A stretch of DNA of 64,000 nucleotides. It comes from Saccopteryx bilineata (lineage: Eukaryota; Chordata; Mammalia; Chiroptera; Emballonuridae). The stretch covers positions 55,879,809 to 55,943,808 of the forward strand of contig NC_089494.1 of the NCBI RefSeq assembly GCF_036850765.1, read 5' to 3'. The notes below the pieces were generated by a model that did no database searches, was not told the DNA's origin, and saw only the letters and a list, made by a program, of their open reading frames with translations. A program made the translations under genes and the position numbers. Shown one piece after another: positions 1 to 12,064 of this stretch (the stretch's first letter is position 1; every line of letters starts with the position of its first letter).

Positions 1-49
1 GGAGCCAGCAGTCTTTGAGGAGCTGCACCCTACCAACAACCATGCACAT

Positions 50-122
50 GACGAGAATGCAGCTCCAGCAGATACCTTAACTGCAACTTATGAGATATTC
101 TAAGAAGAATGACCCAGATAAG
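50..122 (+). repeat. MaLR-like LTR fragment (old)
   Basis: The stretch resembles the 3' part of mammalian ERVL-MaLR LTRs (a 'gacacctt..ttcagc..gtgagac..ctaagcagaa..acccag' pattern, heavily diverged). It abuts the start of an L1 tail. No open frame. This is recognition by memory of the family pattern, so an alignment to a repeat library would decide it. Confidence 0.4.
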
Positions 123-129
123 GAGACTG

Positions 130-815
130 AAAATTGGTGCAGCCACTAGAATACAGTATGGAGGTTCCTCAAAAAATTAAAAATAGAATTACCATATGAC
201 CCAGCAATCCCACTTTGGGGTATTTATCCAAAGATATTCAAACACTGATTCAAAAAGACATATGCACCCTAATGCTCACTGCAGCATTATTTGCCATAGC
301 CAAGATATGGAGGCAACCTAAGTGTCCACCAATAGACAAATAAATAAAGAAGAGGTAGTACATATATACAATAGAATATTATTCAGCCATTAAAAAAAAA
401 TAATAAAATCTTGACATCTGTGACAACATGGATGGACCTAGAGGGTTATATGCTAAGTGAAACATGTTAGACAAAGACACATACTCAATGATTCCACTTA
501 CTCGTGAAATCTATAAATCAGAACAAACAACAAAACAGAAACAAACTCATGCATAAAGAGATCAAACTGACGGTTTTCAGATGGGAGAGGGATTGTGGGG
601 AGGGGTGAAAAAGGAGAAAGAACTAATATGTACAAATTTCCAGTTATAACAACAGGGATAATGCAAATAATATTGTGACAACTATGTATGGTGCCAGGTG
701 GGTACTAGATTGACTAGAGTACTCATAAGTAATAAAAATGTATAATCACAATGTGGTATGCCTGAACCTAATACAATATTGTATGTCAACTATAATTGGA
801 AAGAACTTTTTAAAG
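130..815 (+). mobile_element. LINE-1 3' end, 5'-truncated, old
   Basis: The first part corresponds to the C-terminal end of L1 ORF2: the 'gacccagcaatccca', 'gcagcattatttgccatagccaag' and 'attcagccat' landmarks appear in order. It is followed by a 3' UTR that ends near an A-rich stretch around position 815. Stops and small indels break the frame. It is a dead fragment without EN or RT domains. Confidence 0.8.
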
Positions 816-1529
816 AAAATGAGAAAACAGATATTTGCAAGGACAAATGAGGACAAATGGATCCAAAACAATAATCAATGACAAGAAGAATATTTTCCTG
901 AACTATAAAAGGAATCTTAGCCTGTAGTTCAAAAGGGCTCAGTATGTTGCATGTAACATTAATGAACAGAAAGTCATGCTTAGAAATCACCTGGAAAAAT
1001 AATTTCAGAAATGAATGAGGGAAACCTACAAACATTCAGGAAGAATACATGGAATTGATATTTCATGTAATAAATAAAACGCATTCTCCTCTAAGACACT
1101 GACCAAGGGTGAAGCAATGTCTACACAATTTTGAAGAAAAGTGATTGTTTTTTAAGGTTGATTGTGTGCAGAAGCCACTGAATAGCAGAGGGCTATGAAA
1201 AGAAACAACCCATTAACTCTTCTCTTAAACAAGATGCAGAGATAAACTCTACCCAATTGAATGGTCAATACAAATACTTATTTGATAATAAGGAAATTGG
1301 AATGCAAAAGGTCTTTGGGGAAATTGATATCATTTAAATATGTGAAGTGAAATCTAAACAAAAATATGATAATATTCACCTGATATGAAAAGTAAATGTA
1401 TATAAATTCCTCTTCATAGCAAAAAGTTCTAAAGTGATTTTATTTTTATTGAATTTGATGAAGACATTACCTATATTCTAGAATGTTTTTGAAAAAGTGG
1501 AAGAGAAGCAGAAGAGTTTCTTTCACTGT
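816..1529. other. Unassigned AT-rich DNA
   Basis: No recognisable repeat, RNA gene or plausible exon. Short open frames here have no recognisable domain. Confidence 0.5.
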
Positions 1530-2000
1530 GTTAAATTTCACTGTGTAACAACTCACCCCAAAGCTTACTGGCCTGACACAACAACCATTTATTTAGCACA
1601 TGATTCTGTGGGTAAGCAAGATTGTGTTCAGCTGTCCAGTAGTTCTGTTCTTAGCCAGCCTCACTACCATGTCTGAGTCAGCTACCAGGTGGGCTGGGAA
1701 CCAGCTAGTTTAGGATGGTCTCTGTTGGGAGATCTCATCTTTGGTCACACATATTCCAGCATGAAAGCCTATGATTTTTCACATGGCAACAGGGAGAAGC
1801 TTCTAAAAGAGTGTGGGAAAAACGGCTGTGTTAGGCTTATCACTGGTTTACCAGCTGCAAGCATTTTGCCTGATTAGCGCATGGCAGTGCCACATGTGGA
1901 TAGCCTATGGAAACCTATGGGTGCTTTCCCTCAGGGGCTATTCTCCCAGATCGCTCTCCTGCCACTGTGAGGTGCAGAGTCTCTGCTCCCTTGCCCTTCA
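1530..2000. repeat. Ancient interspersed repeat, family not named
   Basis: The segment beginning gtgtaacaactcacccca, continuing through aacaaccatttattt and gattctgtgggt, follows a pattern common to an old mammalian dispersed repeat. The downstream ORF readings (62 and 109 codons) lie inside it and look accidental. I cannot name the family with confidence. Confidence 0.45.
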
Positions 2001-2099
2001 CTGTGAAAACCAGGCTATTCTTTGTTTATTAGCTATTTTCATTTTTGTTTATTTTCTCGCCTATCTTTGCAAGCCTCCAATAAATGGATATGGCCCGAC

Positions 2100-2375
2100 C
2101 AGAGGTGGATTTAATGGCAGGCACATTGGACATATGCCCTGAGCCCAGATTTCTAAAGGGCCCCGCAAAACCCCAACTTTATACTTTTTTTCTAATGACA
2201 CCAAGTTTGGTTTCATATGTGCAATTTTAACATTAATAGTACATAATATTTTTTTACTTATTTAAAAATATGGTTAACATGTATTTTTATTTTTCCTGGC
2301 TCTCTCTCTTTTTTTTAAGGGCACCAATATTTTTTTTTCTGCACAGGAGCCTCAACGGACCTTAATCCACCTCTG
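2100..2375. mobile_element. Non-autonomous hAT element (copy 1 of a MITE family)
   Basis: The ends form a terminal inverted repeat, cagaggtggattta against its complement ttaatccacctctg. Flanking 8-bp duplications are ggcccgac on the left and ggcccaat on the right (6 of 8 match, fitting age). A second copy of the same element lies at 49522-49785 and shares the interior, for example the ttctaatgacaccaagttt block and the gtatttttattttt tract. No transposase frame, so it depended on an enzyme in trans. Confidence 0.85.
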
Positions 2376-3160
2376 GGCCCAATGCTTTCCAGCTCTACAG
2401 TTCCTCTGCTGTCTGCCCAAATTCAGTGAGAACCTGGCTGGTCTCAACCACCAGCATTACAAAGAGCAATTGGAAGCATGCAAGACCTCTGGAGGCCCAG
2501 GCCTGGAACATGATTATGCTTCCATTGCATTTTGTTGGTTAAAGCAAATTAAAAGACCAGCCCTTACTTGAGGGATTAAAAAAAAGAGAGAGATTCTAAC
2601 TCCTGATGGGGAATTATGAAAAAGGGCATGCAGGTAGGAGAAAAATAATTATGACCAATTTTCCAAACAATCTACCACAGCTTGATGCCTGGCCATAGTT
2701 ATTTAGATCCCTCTTGTAGGCAAAATATACTCACTTCCCTCTGAGACATCAGAAATCTAATCTAATCAATGTATTATGCTCAAGCCTCAGTATCTTGAGA
2801 TCTACATCTGCTCTGGAATACTGCTCTTCTTGATCTAGAGACCCATGACTTAAAAAGCCAAGTTATCTGTCCCCTGTGCACCCAAACTACAATAGTGAAA
2901 AATAGCAAGATAACAATGACAGACATTCCCACTAAGAACAGAGAAAGATCAAAAGCAGGTAACAGTCATGGTCCTAGAAGATATGAAATCCAGCCAAGCA
3001 AATGTTCCTAAGTCCCTCTACTCAGAGATATAAAATATCCCTTGATTAAGGCACAGTTCTGATCCCTGAAATTAGCTTCTCAATAAATTGTGCTTCATGA
3101 CCCATGGCTCTACCCTCTAGATGTTCCTTTTTTTTTTAAGCCTGCCCATCACCATGAGCA
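2376..3160. other. Unassigned DNA
   Basis: I see no gene and no repeat that I can name. Short purine runs and ordinary unique-looking sequence. Confidence 0.4.
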
Positions 3161-3164
3161 CAAG

Positions 3165-3395
3165 CCAGCTCAAGAACATATGGCCCAGCTGCCTCTTTGT
3201 TACCATGACTGACAGCCAGACAACGCCCAGAAGAACAGCCACACTATGAATGCATGAAGGAGTCCAATGGAGCCATTGGCATTACCCTAAATTGCTGAAC
3301 CCCTCAATCTGAGTTTAATAAATGTTGTTTTAAGTGACTTAATTTTAAGGTGGTTTGTTACACAGAAATAAATAACTAATTTATAAAATTTTAAA
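3165..3395 (+). repeat. LTR-like 3' end (MaLR/ERVL type), old
   Basis: The end shows the pattern 'gttgttttaag.cact.a.tttta.ggtggtttgttacacagaaataaataact' typical of the 3' ends of several mammalian ERVL/MaLR-type LTRs. Only the last about 230 bp can be followed. A similar 3' terminus occurs at about 54040-54115. Confidence 0.5.
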
Positions 3396-3612
3396 AGTAG
3401 TATGCCTGCTGCAGGAGATAAAGCAAAACCAACAAGAAACCACAGACTCTGTGAAGAGAGAAAATAAAGACAAAAAATACACAAAAGCGAGATGATGGAG
3501 AAATAAGCACATCACTCATTATAGAAAAAATACGTAAGTTAGTTCTCTCAGGTAAAAGGCAAATACTATCATTAAATTCAAAACAAATTTCAATTTGTTG
3601 AAATTTGTTGAT

Positions 3613-3929
3613 GAAGCCTGACCAGCCAGTGGTGCAGTGAATAGAGTGTCAGACTGGGACACAGGTGATCCAGGTTCAAAACCCCGAGGTCACCAGCTTG
3701 AGCGAGGGCTCATCTGATTTGAGCAAGGCTCACCAGCTTGAACCCAAGGTCACTGGATTGAGCAAGGGGTCACTCAGTCTGCTGTAGCCCCACCAGTCAT
3801 GGCACATATGAGAAAGCAATCAATGAATAATTATGGTGCCACAACAAAGAATTGATGCTTCTCATCTCTCTCCCTTTCTGTCTGTCTGTCCCTATCTGTC
3901 CCTCTTTCTGTCTCTCTTTCTGTCTCTGT

Positions 3930-3956
<27 letters not shown>
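3613..3956 (+). mobile_element. SINE type C, full length
   Basis: tRNA-derived head (cctgaccagccagtggtgca) with a B-box-like ggttcaaaacc, followed by reiterated caccagcttga units, a pyrimidine tract and an (AC)n tail. Flanked by the target duplication aaatttgttgat at 3601-3612 and 3957-3968. The right duplication abuts the start of L1-A, so this SINE landed at the edge of that L1. Confidence 0.93.
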
Positions 3957-3961
<5 letters not shown>

Positions 3962-5398
3962 TGTTGATAAGTGATGTCAGAGAAATAGCAGCATGAGAGA
4001 TACTCCTGATCTCTCCCCTTGAAATGTCAACAAATTGAACAACTATAATAAAGAGAAAGTACCTCAGCTGGGTTTGCAGCCATGCCTGAAAGATCCATCC
4101 AGTGTGGCTGTTCTTCTGGGTGTTGTCTGGCTTTCAGTCATGGTAACAAAGATGCACTGAAAAGGGAAGCAGAAAATAAGACACATTTGCAGAGGACTCT
4201 GGTAAGAACAGAAGCTGAAGAACTGAATTTTTCTCTTTTCTCACTGATCTGAGGGAGGGAGACACTTTTAGTGTGGGTATTGTTTTGGAGCTGGGAGAAG
4301 TGAAGAGATTGAGGGGCAGAGTGGGAAGGAGCTGAATTAAGGCAGGCACAACCAAGAGCAGGAACATGGCCCAAGTTCCATGGTCTACCCACATCACTAG
4401 GCTTGACTTGTGATTGATGGCACTGGCCATGAGCACAGCCTGCTGTGCTCCCTGGATCTGCACATGAACAGCCCACAGAGTTCAGCCCACTGAAAGCTGG
4501 GGCACTCTTTATCTGCAATCTGTGTGTGCAAAGTTCAGCATGCCCAGCACTTGGGCGCGATCTGTGCACAGTGTACAACCTCTGCTCTGCCCACAATCCA
4601 CACTTTATAAACTATTTGAGGGGGACCAGGGTGGGACACCCAGTCTCTCAGGTCCCACATTTCTCCCCTCGCAGTACAAAAAATGGCGGTGGCATATCAC
4701 CCACAGCTGACTCTCTGAGGCTGCTCTCTCCTGTGAGAGGTGGAGGTGCCCTGCACTCATCCCCTGGTCTGTTAGCACCTGGGGAGAGGCACATGGAGAC
4801 CTGAGACTGCCATTGCTAGAGCCATAAAACTGCAAAGTAGTAAAGGAGTAAAGCTGTACTGTAAAGCCTTAACAACCCACCAATGTGACTACAGCCCTGC
4901 ATACATCATTAGGACAGTAATGACTTAGCAGAGCTCCACCCAAGAATAACAGACCCAAAACTTGTAGTACAGTGCCACCTACTGGAAAAAGGAAAAAGTA
5001 ACCTCTCAAAACTGAAAAAAAAAAGTTTTCTCTTTTCTTCTTTCCTTCATCTTTCTCTTTGTCCCATTTGAATTTCATTATCCTTAGTTGTTATATTTTT
5101 TATTCCTTTTTTTATGAGGGTTTTATTGCTGACACTTTTTGTATTATTTTTTCTCTTCCCTTTTCTTATTTTTTAATCTCATATGAACTTCATTTCCCTT
5201 CAAATTATTATATTTTGTTTGTTTTTTATTTAATTTTTTCTCCTTTCTCATTTTTTCTCAGTTTTTGCTACTTGTTCTCTGTAGTTTCTTTATACTTATC
5301 ATTATTTTTAGAATTTTCATTTTTACTGTATTTATTCAACTTTTATTTTTCATTTTTTAGTTATCTCTTGTTAGCATTATTAACAATACCACTCTCAA

Positions 5399-6389
5399 AT
5401 GCCATCAAGGAAGAAAAAATCTAATTTCATAGATACACAAGACGGAACCTTGCTCAGTAGATGATGAAAAATCTCCAGAAAAAAATCTCAGGTACAAAGA
5501 AACCTTGGAGATAAATTACAGAGAATTCAAAATTAAAGTTCTAAAAATACTAAATGAGATACAAGAAAGCACTGGCAGGCAATTTAGTGAGCTCAACAAA
5601 CAAATTAATGAACAAAAAGAGTACTTCACCAAGGAAATTGAAACTATAAGAAGGAACCAAACAGAGATGAAGAACTCAATATATGAACTGAAAAATGAGG
5701 TAGCAAGCTTAGCTAATAAATCAGGCCAGATAGAGGACGAAATAAGTGACATTGAAGACAGGCAACTAGAGATACCACAGAGAGAAGATGAGAGACTCAC
5801 AAATTTTAAAAAATAAGAGAGCTCTACAAGAATTGTCTGACTCTATCAGAAAAAGCAATATAAGAACAACGGGTATATCAGAAGAAGAAGGAGAAAAAAG
5901 TAAATGGAGAGCCTATTCAAACAAATGATCAATGAGAACTTCCCAAGCCTGTTGAAAAAGTTAGGGTTTCGATCTAAGAAGCAAACAGAACACCAAGTTA
6001 CCTCAACCCAAAAAGACCTACTCTGAGGTACATCATAATGAAGTTATCACAAATCAATGACAAAGAAAGAATCTTCAGGGCAGCTAGGGAAAAGAAGAAA
6101 GTACCATACAAAGAAAGGCCTATTAGGTTATCATCAGATTTCTCAGCAGAAAATCTACAAGCCAGAAGATAGTGGACCGAAACATTTAATGTACTGAAAG
6201 AGAGGAATTACCAGCCAAGAATACTATATCCATCAAAGCTATCCTTCAAATATGAAGGAGAAATAAAAACATTTACAGACACAGAGAAGCTGAGGGAATT
6301 TATCACCAGAAAACCCCCACTGAAGGAAATACAAAAGGGGGGTATCTGACTAGATACAAAGAACAAAACAAAACAAAAACTACAAGTAA
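5399..6389 (+). pseudogene. L1-A ORF1 pseudogene
   Basis: The product would have been the LINE-1 ORF1 RNA-binding chaperone that coats L1 RNA in cytoplasmic particles. The frame opens with an ATG whose first residues (MPSRKKKSN) match the young L1 ORF1 at 62444. An early stop follows after about 20 codons, then a readable 103-codon stretch (5505-5816) covers the coiled-coil region, with KEIETI, KNSIYELKNEV and QIEDEISDIED all recognisable. Frameshifts then separate the RRM and C-terminal regions, where SSDFSAENLQARR can still be read around 6130-6180. The lineage is clearly that of L1-D, not of L1-B. No function is expected. Confidence 0.9.
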
Positions 6390-6706
6390 AAGCTCCAAAA
6401 AGAACAATAAAAATAAGGATAACCTGTGACAACAATAATATAAAAGGGGAGAGAACAAAGACCAGCAGTAGCAAATGAGAATTGAGTACAGAAAAACTCA
6501 TGAGATAACAGATTCTTATAAATAAGATAATTTTTCTTTTAATAACCTAATGGTAACCACCCACAAAAATACCACTACTAAAACACATAGCTTAAAAAGG
6601 AGAAGAAACAGAGGAAAGAAGTATGGAATATCACTGAACAAAAACAACTGACAGAAAAATAGAAGAACCAAACAAGGCACAGAGCTATCAAAAAGCAATA
6701 TATAAA

Positions 6707-9700
6707 ATGGCTGTAGAAAATCCTCAAGTGACAATAATTACACTAAATGTAAATAGATTAAACTCACCAATAAAGAGACATAAAGTAGCAGATTGGAGTG
6801 AAAAGAAAAACTCAACCATATGCTACCTTCAAGAGACACATCTAAGCAACAAGAACAAAAATAGTTTCAAAGTGTAGGTTAGGAAATAATTCTCCAAGCA
6901 ATTTTATCCAGAGAAAAGCAGGTGAAGCCATACTAATATCTGACAATGCTGACTACAGGACAACAAAGGTAACCAGAGACAAAGATGGTCATTTCATAAT
7001 GATACAGGGGACATTGTTTCAAGAAGACAAAAGACTTCTTAACATATATGCACTAAATCAGGTAGCACCAAGATATGTAAAATATCTACAAACTGATCTA
7101 AAAGTAGAAACAGAAAAACACATAATCATACTTGGAGATGTCAAAATACCATTGACAGTTCTAGATTGTTCAACCAACCAAAAAATCAATAAAGAAATAT
7201 CAGCCTTAAATGAAACATCAGAACAAATGGACCTAATAGACATCTACAGGATATTTCATCCCAGAACCTCAGAGTATACATTTTTCTCCAGTGTACATGG
7301 AACATTCTCAAAAATAGACCATATGTTGAGCCACAAAACTACCATCAACAAATTCAGAAAGATTAAAATTATACCAAGCATATTCTTTGACCATAGGCTT
7401 TGAAATGAAAAATCAACAAAAAAAATAAGTAAAAAACCCCACAAAAATGTACAAATTAAACAACATATTTCTAAAAGATGACTGTGTCAAAGAAGAAATG
7501 AAAGTAGAAGCCAAAAGATATATACAGAAAAATGAAAATGACAACACAACATATCTAAATTTCTGGGATGCAGCAAAAGCAGTAATAAGAGGGAAACTAA
7601 TATCATTACAGGCTTATAACAAGAAACAGGAGAGATCTTAAGTAAACAACTTAACATCACATCATAAGGAACTAGAAAAAGGAGAACAAAGGCAACCAAA
7701 ACTCAGCTGAAGAAAATATTATATATAGTAAAAAATTACAGCAGAAATAATTGAAATAGAGAACAGAAACCTACAGAAAAAATTAATACAACAAAGACCT
7801 GGTTTTATGAAAGATCAATAAATTTGATAAAGTCCATGGCTAAATTCACTAAGGAAGAAAGAAAAAGGACTCATATAAACAAAATCCAAAATAAAAGAGG
7901 AGCAATCACCACAGATATTACATATACACAAAGGACCATTGTAGAATACTATGAAAAACTATATGCCACCAAATTCACCAATAAAAAAGAAATGGATAAA
8001 TTCCTAGAACTCTACAATCTTTCTAGACTGAGTCACGAAGAAGTGGAAAGCCTAAATAGACCCATAAGCAGGGAGGAAATAAAAACAACTATCAAAAACT
8101 TCCCCAAAAATAGAAGTCCAGGACAAGACAACTACACTAGTGAATTCTGCCAAACAGCCATATAAGATTTGGTTCCCATTCTTCTCAAAGCCTTCTAAAA
8201 AAACTGAAGAAAAAGTAATACTTCTGAATATATTTTATGAGGCCAACATAACCCTCATACCAAAACCTGGCATGGACAATACAAAAAAAGAAAACCACAG
8301 ACCAATATCTCAATGATTACAGAATCAAAATCCTAAACAAAATACTAGCAAATCGAATACAACAACACATTAAAAAAATAGTACATCACAATCAAGTAAG
8401 ATTCATCCCAGGAGCACAAGGATTGTTCAATATACATAAATAGATTAATGTAATACATCAAATCAACAAACCAAAGAAGAAAAATCTTATGATCCTATCA
8501 ATAGAAGACATTTGATAAGATACAACACCCTTTTATGTTTAAAACACTCAGTAAAATGGGTATAGAAGAAAAATACCTCAACATAATAAAGGCCATATGT
8601 GACAAATGATCAGCTAATATACTAAATGGTAAAAAGATTAAAGCTTTTCCTCTAAAATTAGGAACAAGACAAGGCTGCCCAGTCTCTTCACTCCTATTCA
8701 ACATAGTGCTGGATGTTTTAGCCAGAGCAATCAGACAAGAGAAAGAAATGAAAGACATTCGGATCATAAAAGAAGTAAAGGCTTCACTTTTTGTAGATGA
8801 CATGACCCTGTATATAGAAAACTCCAAAGACTCCACAAAAAGACTATTAAAAACAATAAACCAATACAGTAAGATCACAGGATACAAAATTAATATACAG
8901 AAGAGCATCACCTTCATATATGCCCACAATGAAACTTTGGAAAATTAACTAAAAAAATAATAATAATAATCCCTTTTACAGTTGCAACAAAAATAAAATA
9001 AAATACCTAGGAATAAACATAACAAAGAATGTAAAGAATCTATATACTGAAAACTACAAAGCATTATTAAAGGAAATAGCAAAAGACACAATGAAATGGA
9101 AAGTATTTCATGTTCTTGGATAGGAAGAATAACTATAGTTAAAATGACCATATTAGTAAAACAACATACATATATAATACAATTCTCATCAAAATTCCAA
9201 CGTCACTTTTTAATGAAATAGAAAAAAAAAACCACCAGGTTTGTATGGAACCATAAATAATCTCAAATAGTCAACACAATCCTGAGAAAAAAAACACGAA
9301 GCTGGAGGCATTACAATACCTGATTTCAAATTATACTTACACAAAGCCACGATAATCAAACATCATGGTATTGGCAGAAAAGTAGACACAGAACAGAATC
9401 AACACAGAACAGAAAAATAGACACAGAGCAGTAGAACAGAATCAAGAGCCCAGAACTAAATCCACATATATACAGGTCAACCATCTTCAATGGAGGAAAG
9501 AAAGCCTCTTCAATAAATTTTGCTGGGAAAATTGAAAAGCCACATGCAAAAGAATGAAACTTGACTATATTTTGTCCCACTGCACAAAAATTAATTCAAA
9601 ATAGATCAAAGACCTAAATATAAGATCGGAAACAAAAAATTACACAGAAGAAAACATAGGTACTAAGCTCATGGACCTTGCCTGTAGAGAACAATTCATG

Positions 9701-10019
9701 AATTTGACTACAAAGGTAAGAAAAGTAAAGGCAAAGATAAATAAGACTATATCAAACTATGAAGGTTCCACACAGCAAAAAAACCTGACAACAAAACAGA
9801 CAGCCAACTAAAATAAGATGATATTTACAAACAGCTCTGATAAGGAGTTAATGTCCAAAATATATAAAGAACTCACAAAACTCAGTAACAAACAAGCAAA
9901 CAATCCCATTAAAAAATAGGGAGAGGACCTGAACAGAACCTCTTCCAAGAGGACATACAAATGGCCAACAGATATATGAAAAAATGCTCATCTTCACTAT
10001 TAGAGAAATTCAAATCAAA
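6707..10019 (+). pseudogene. L1-A ORF2 pseudogene (endonuclease-reverse transcriptase), 5' part
   Basis: ORF2 of LINE-1 encodes the endonuclease and reverse transcriptase that perform target-primed reverse transcription. The start ATG at 6707 gives MAVENPQVTIITLNVNRL, the standard ORF2 opening. The endonuclease domain is readable at 6999-7403, including IIILGDVKIPL (the family normally has a GDFN motif here) and a degenerate final DHR. The reverse transcriptase region is readable at 7824-8165 and 8706-8948, where the catalytic motif reads FVDDM at 8790-8804, with both aspartates retained. Numerous stops and frameshifts break it, and L1-B interrupts it before the C-terminal cysteine region, which continues at 16312. 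Confidence 0.92.
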
Positions 10020-10872
10020 TGAGGAGGGAACCAAGATGGCAGTGGGGTAGGCAGATGCACAGACGCCCAGCTCACACCACCAAACCGGATTACAAATTAA
10101 TTTAGGAGCAATCAGTGTGAAAAACCAACTTTGGATTAAATAAACAGGTCTCAAAAACTAAGGAGCAAAGAAGAAGCCACACCAAGCCTGGTAGGGAGTG
10201 CCGAGGTGTGGTGGGTCTCCTCTGCATCCAGGAGTGAAGGTGGGAAGACAGAGAGCCCAGAAGGGCTCTCAACACAAGGAGAAGAGCAGAGAATATTGCT
10301 CACAGCCGCTTGCCTGGGGACCTGGGAACGAGGTGAGCTGAGAGGGCTGGCTTGTCTTCCAAAAGGAAAGTGGTGAGAGAGAGACAGATGGTGATGGGCA
10401 GAGGAATGTATGGGATGACCTGAGAAACTGACTCATCCAGTGTGGAGGTGGCCATAGCTGCGAAAGAGGTTGAACCCTCAACAAAGCACAAGCCTAAAGT
10501 GGTTCCGGATGACCCACTTCCAGAAAGCTCTCCAGCTCCAATCAGAGCAACAAGACACAGCTGAAAACAAGAAGTGGGTAAGAGGGGAAGTAACTCAGGT
10601 CTCCATGGAGATCTGAGATACACCTCCCCCTACTGAAACAGAGAAAGCACTCTGCCCCAGAGAGAAGCTGGCAGATCGGGCCCTCAGAGTCTCAAGTTAC
10701 ACCCACAGCATTTCTGAATACAACTCCAAATAAGCTGCCTGCTGAGATCAGTAAACAAGACTACCACTGAGTTAAGAAAACTGAAAAAAAAACCCAACAA
10801 ATCAAGACTTCAAAAAGGATCTACAAGGTAAGGAGATCACAGCTGGAAGAAGCCTACAAGTCATAAAGAATA

Positions 10873-12003
10873 ATGGATAGGCAGAGAAGCATAAGTCATA
10901 TACTTCAATAAGATAAATCCTCTGATAATGTCTTGGACGAATTGAAAGTAATCAAATTACCGGATGCAGAGTATAAAATAATGATTTTTAGGATGCTTAA
11001 AGATTTCAAAGCTACAGCCTGACCTGTGGTGGCGCAGTGGATAAAGCGTCGACCTGGAAATGCTGAGGTCGCCGGTTCGAAACCCTGGGCTTGCCTGGTC
11101 AAGGCACATATGGGAGTTGATGCTTCCAGCTCCTCCCCACTTCTCTCTGTCTCTCTCTCCTCTCTCTCCCTCTCTGTCTCTCTCCTCTCTAAAAATGAAT
11201 AAATAAAAAAAAAAAAGATTTCAAAGCTACAATGGATGGACTTAATGAACACTTCAGTAAAGAAATTGAAAGCATCAAAAAGGACACAGAAATCATAAAG
11301 AAGAACCAGACAGAAATAAGAAACACAATATCAGAAATAAAAACTATACTGGAAGGAATTAAAAGCAGGCTGGATAAAGCAGAGGATCGAATCAGCAACT
11401 TAGAGGACAAGATAAGAGAAAGCATGGAAGCAAAGCAGCAAAAAGAAAAGAAACTAAAAAAATCTGAGGAAACTCTAAGAGAGCTCTGTGACAACCTAAA
11501 GAGAAACAACATCTGCATCAAAGGGGTTCCTAAAGAAGGAGAGAAAGAACAAGGATTTAGAGACCTTGTTCAATAAAATCATAGATAAAAACTTCCCTAA
11601 ATTGATGCAGGAAAAAGTCTCACAAGTTCAAGAAACACACAGAATTCCATTAAAAAGAAACCCAAAAAAAATCTACACTAAGACACATCATAATTAAAAT
11701 ACCAAAGCTAAGAGATAAAGAGAAAATATTAAAAGCTGCTAGAGAAAAAAAGGCTATCACCTACAAAAGAGCCCCCATAAGGATGACATCCGAATTCTCA
11801 ACAGAAACACTTGAGACCAGAAGGGAATGGCAAGACATATTCAAAGTAACGCAGAACAAGAGCCTACAACCAAGACTTCTTTATCCAGCAAGACTATCGT
11901 TTAAAATTGAAGGATAAATAAAAAGCTTCCAAGACAAAAAAAACTCAAGGAATTCATTACAACCAAACCAATGCTGCAAGAAATGTCAAGGGGCCTGTTG
12001 TAA
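10873..12003 (+). pseudogene. L1-B ORF1 pseudogene, split by a SINE
   Basis: Predicted start ATG at 10873 (MDRQRSISHIL, followed by an early stop). The coiled-coil segment LPDAEYKIMIFRMLKDFKA ends at the SINE target site and continues after it at 11232 as a 114-codon frame rich in heptad-spaced I, L and K/E (for example NTISEIKTILEGIKSRLDKA). Later regions contain MTSEFSTETLETRRE and the TAA at 12001. The protein differs strongly from the L1-A and L1-D ORF1, supporting a separate lineage. It would have been the L1 RNA chaperone; now disrupted. Confidence 0.88.
11017..11213 (+). mobile_element. SINE type B inside L1-B ORF1
   Basis: Head cctgacctgtggtggcgcag, B box ggttcgaaacc, pyrimidine tract and A-rich tail. 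A perfect 18-bp target duplication aaagatttcaaagctaca flanks it at 10999-11016 and 11214-11231. It is close to the apparent consensus, hence younger than its host L1. Confidence 0.96.
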
Positions 12004-12064
12004 ACAGAACAAAGGGGGGAAAGAATATAGTAAAAGAAAAATATCTATAACTTTAAAGAATAAA

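Larger units (their letters stand above)
3970..10019 (+). mobile_element. L1-A: nearly full-length decayed LINE-1, 5' portion
   Basis: The 5' UTR begins gtgatgtcagagaaat, a decayed version of the young L1 start at 60105. A T-rich segment (about 5020-5400), broken ORF1 and broken ORF2 follow in the normal order. The element is interrupted at 10019/10020 by L1-B and resumes at about 16312. A possible target duplication is aaatttgttga (left, about 3957-3967) against aaatgtgttga (17073-17083). Many stops and frameshifts show it is dead. Confidence 0.9.

Noticed and set aside
3613..3956. Reiterated caccagcttgag units as a CRISPR-like array
   Set aside because: The units are imperfect, lack unique spacers of constant size and are a normal part of every type C SINE in the window.
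4134..4835. Overlapping frames up to 152 codons on both strands
   Set aside because: They sit in the decayed 5' UTR of L1-A and show no domain.
5059..5424. A 121-codon hydrophobic frame resembling a membrane protein
   Set aside because: It translates the T-rich end of the L1-A 5' UTR; F/L/S-rich peptides arise from any T-rich DNA. The frame at 61911-62231 in L1-D is the same artefact.
11018..11100. tRNA-like A and B boxes in SINE heads as real tRNA genes
   Set aside because: The heads continue into SINE bodies with A-rich tails and target duplications, and no proper cloverleaf with acceptor stem is evident.
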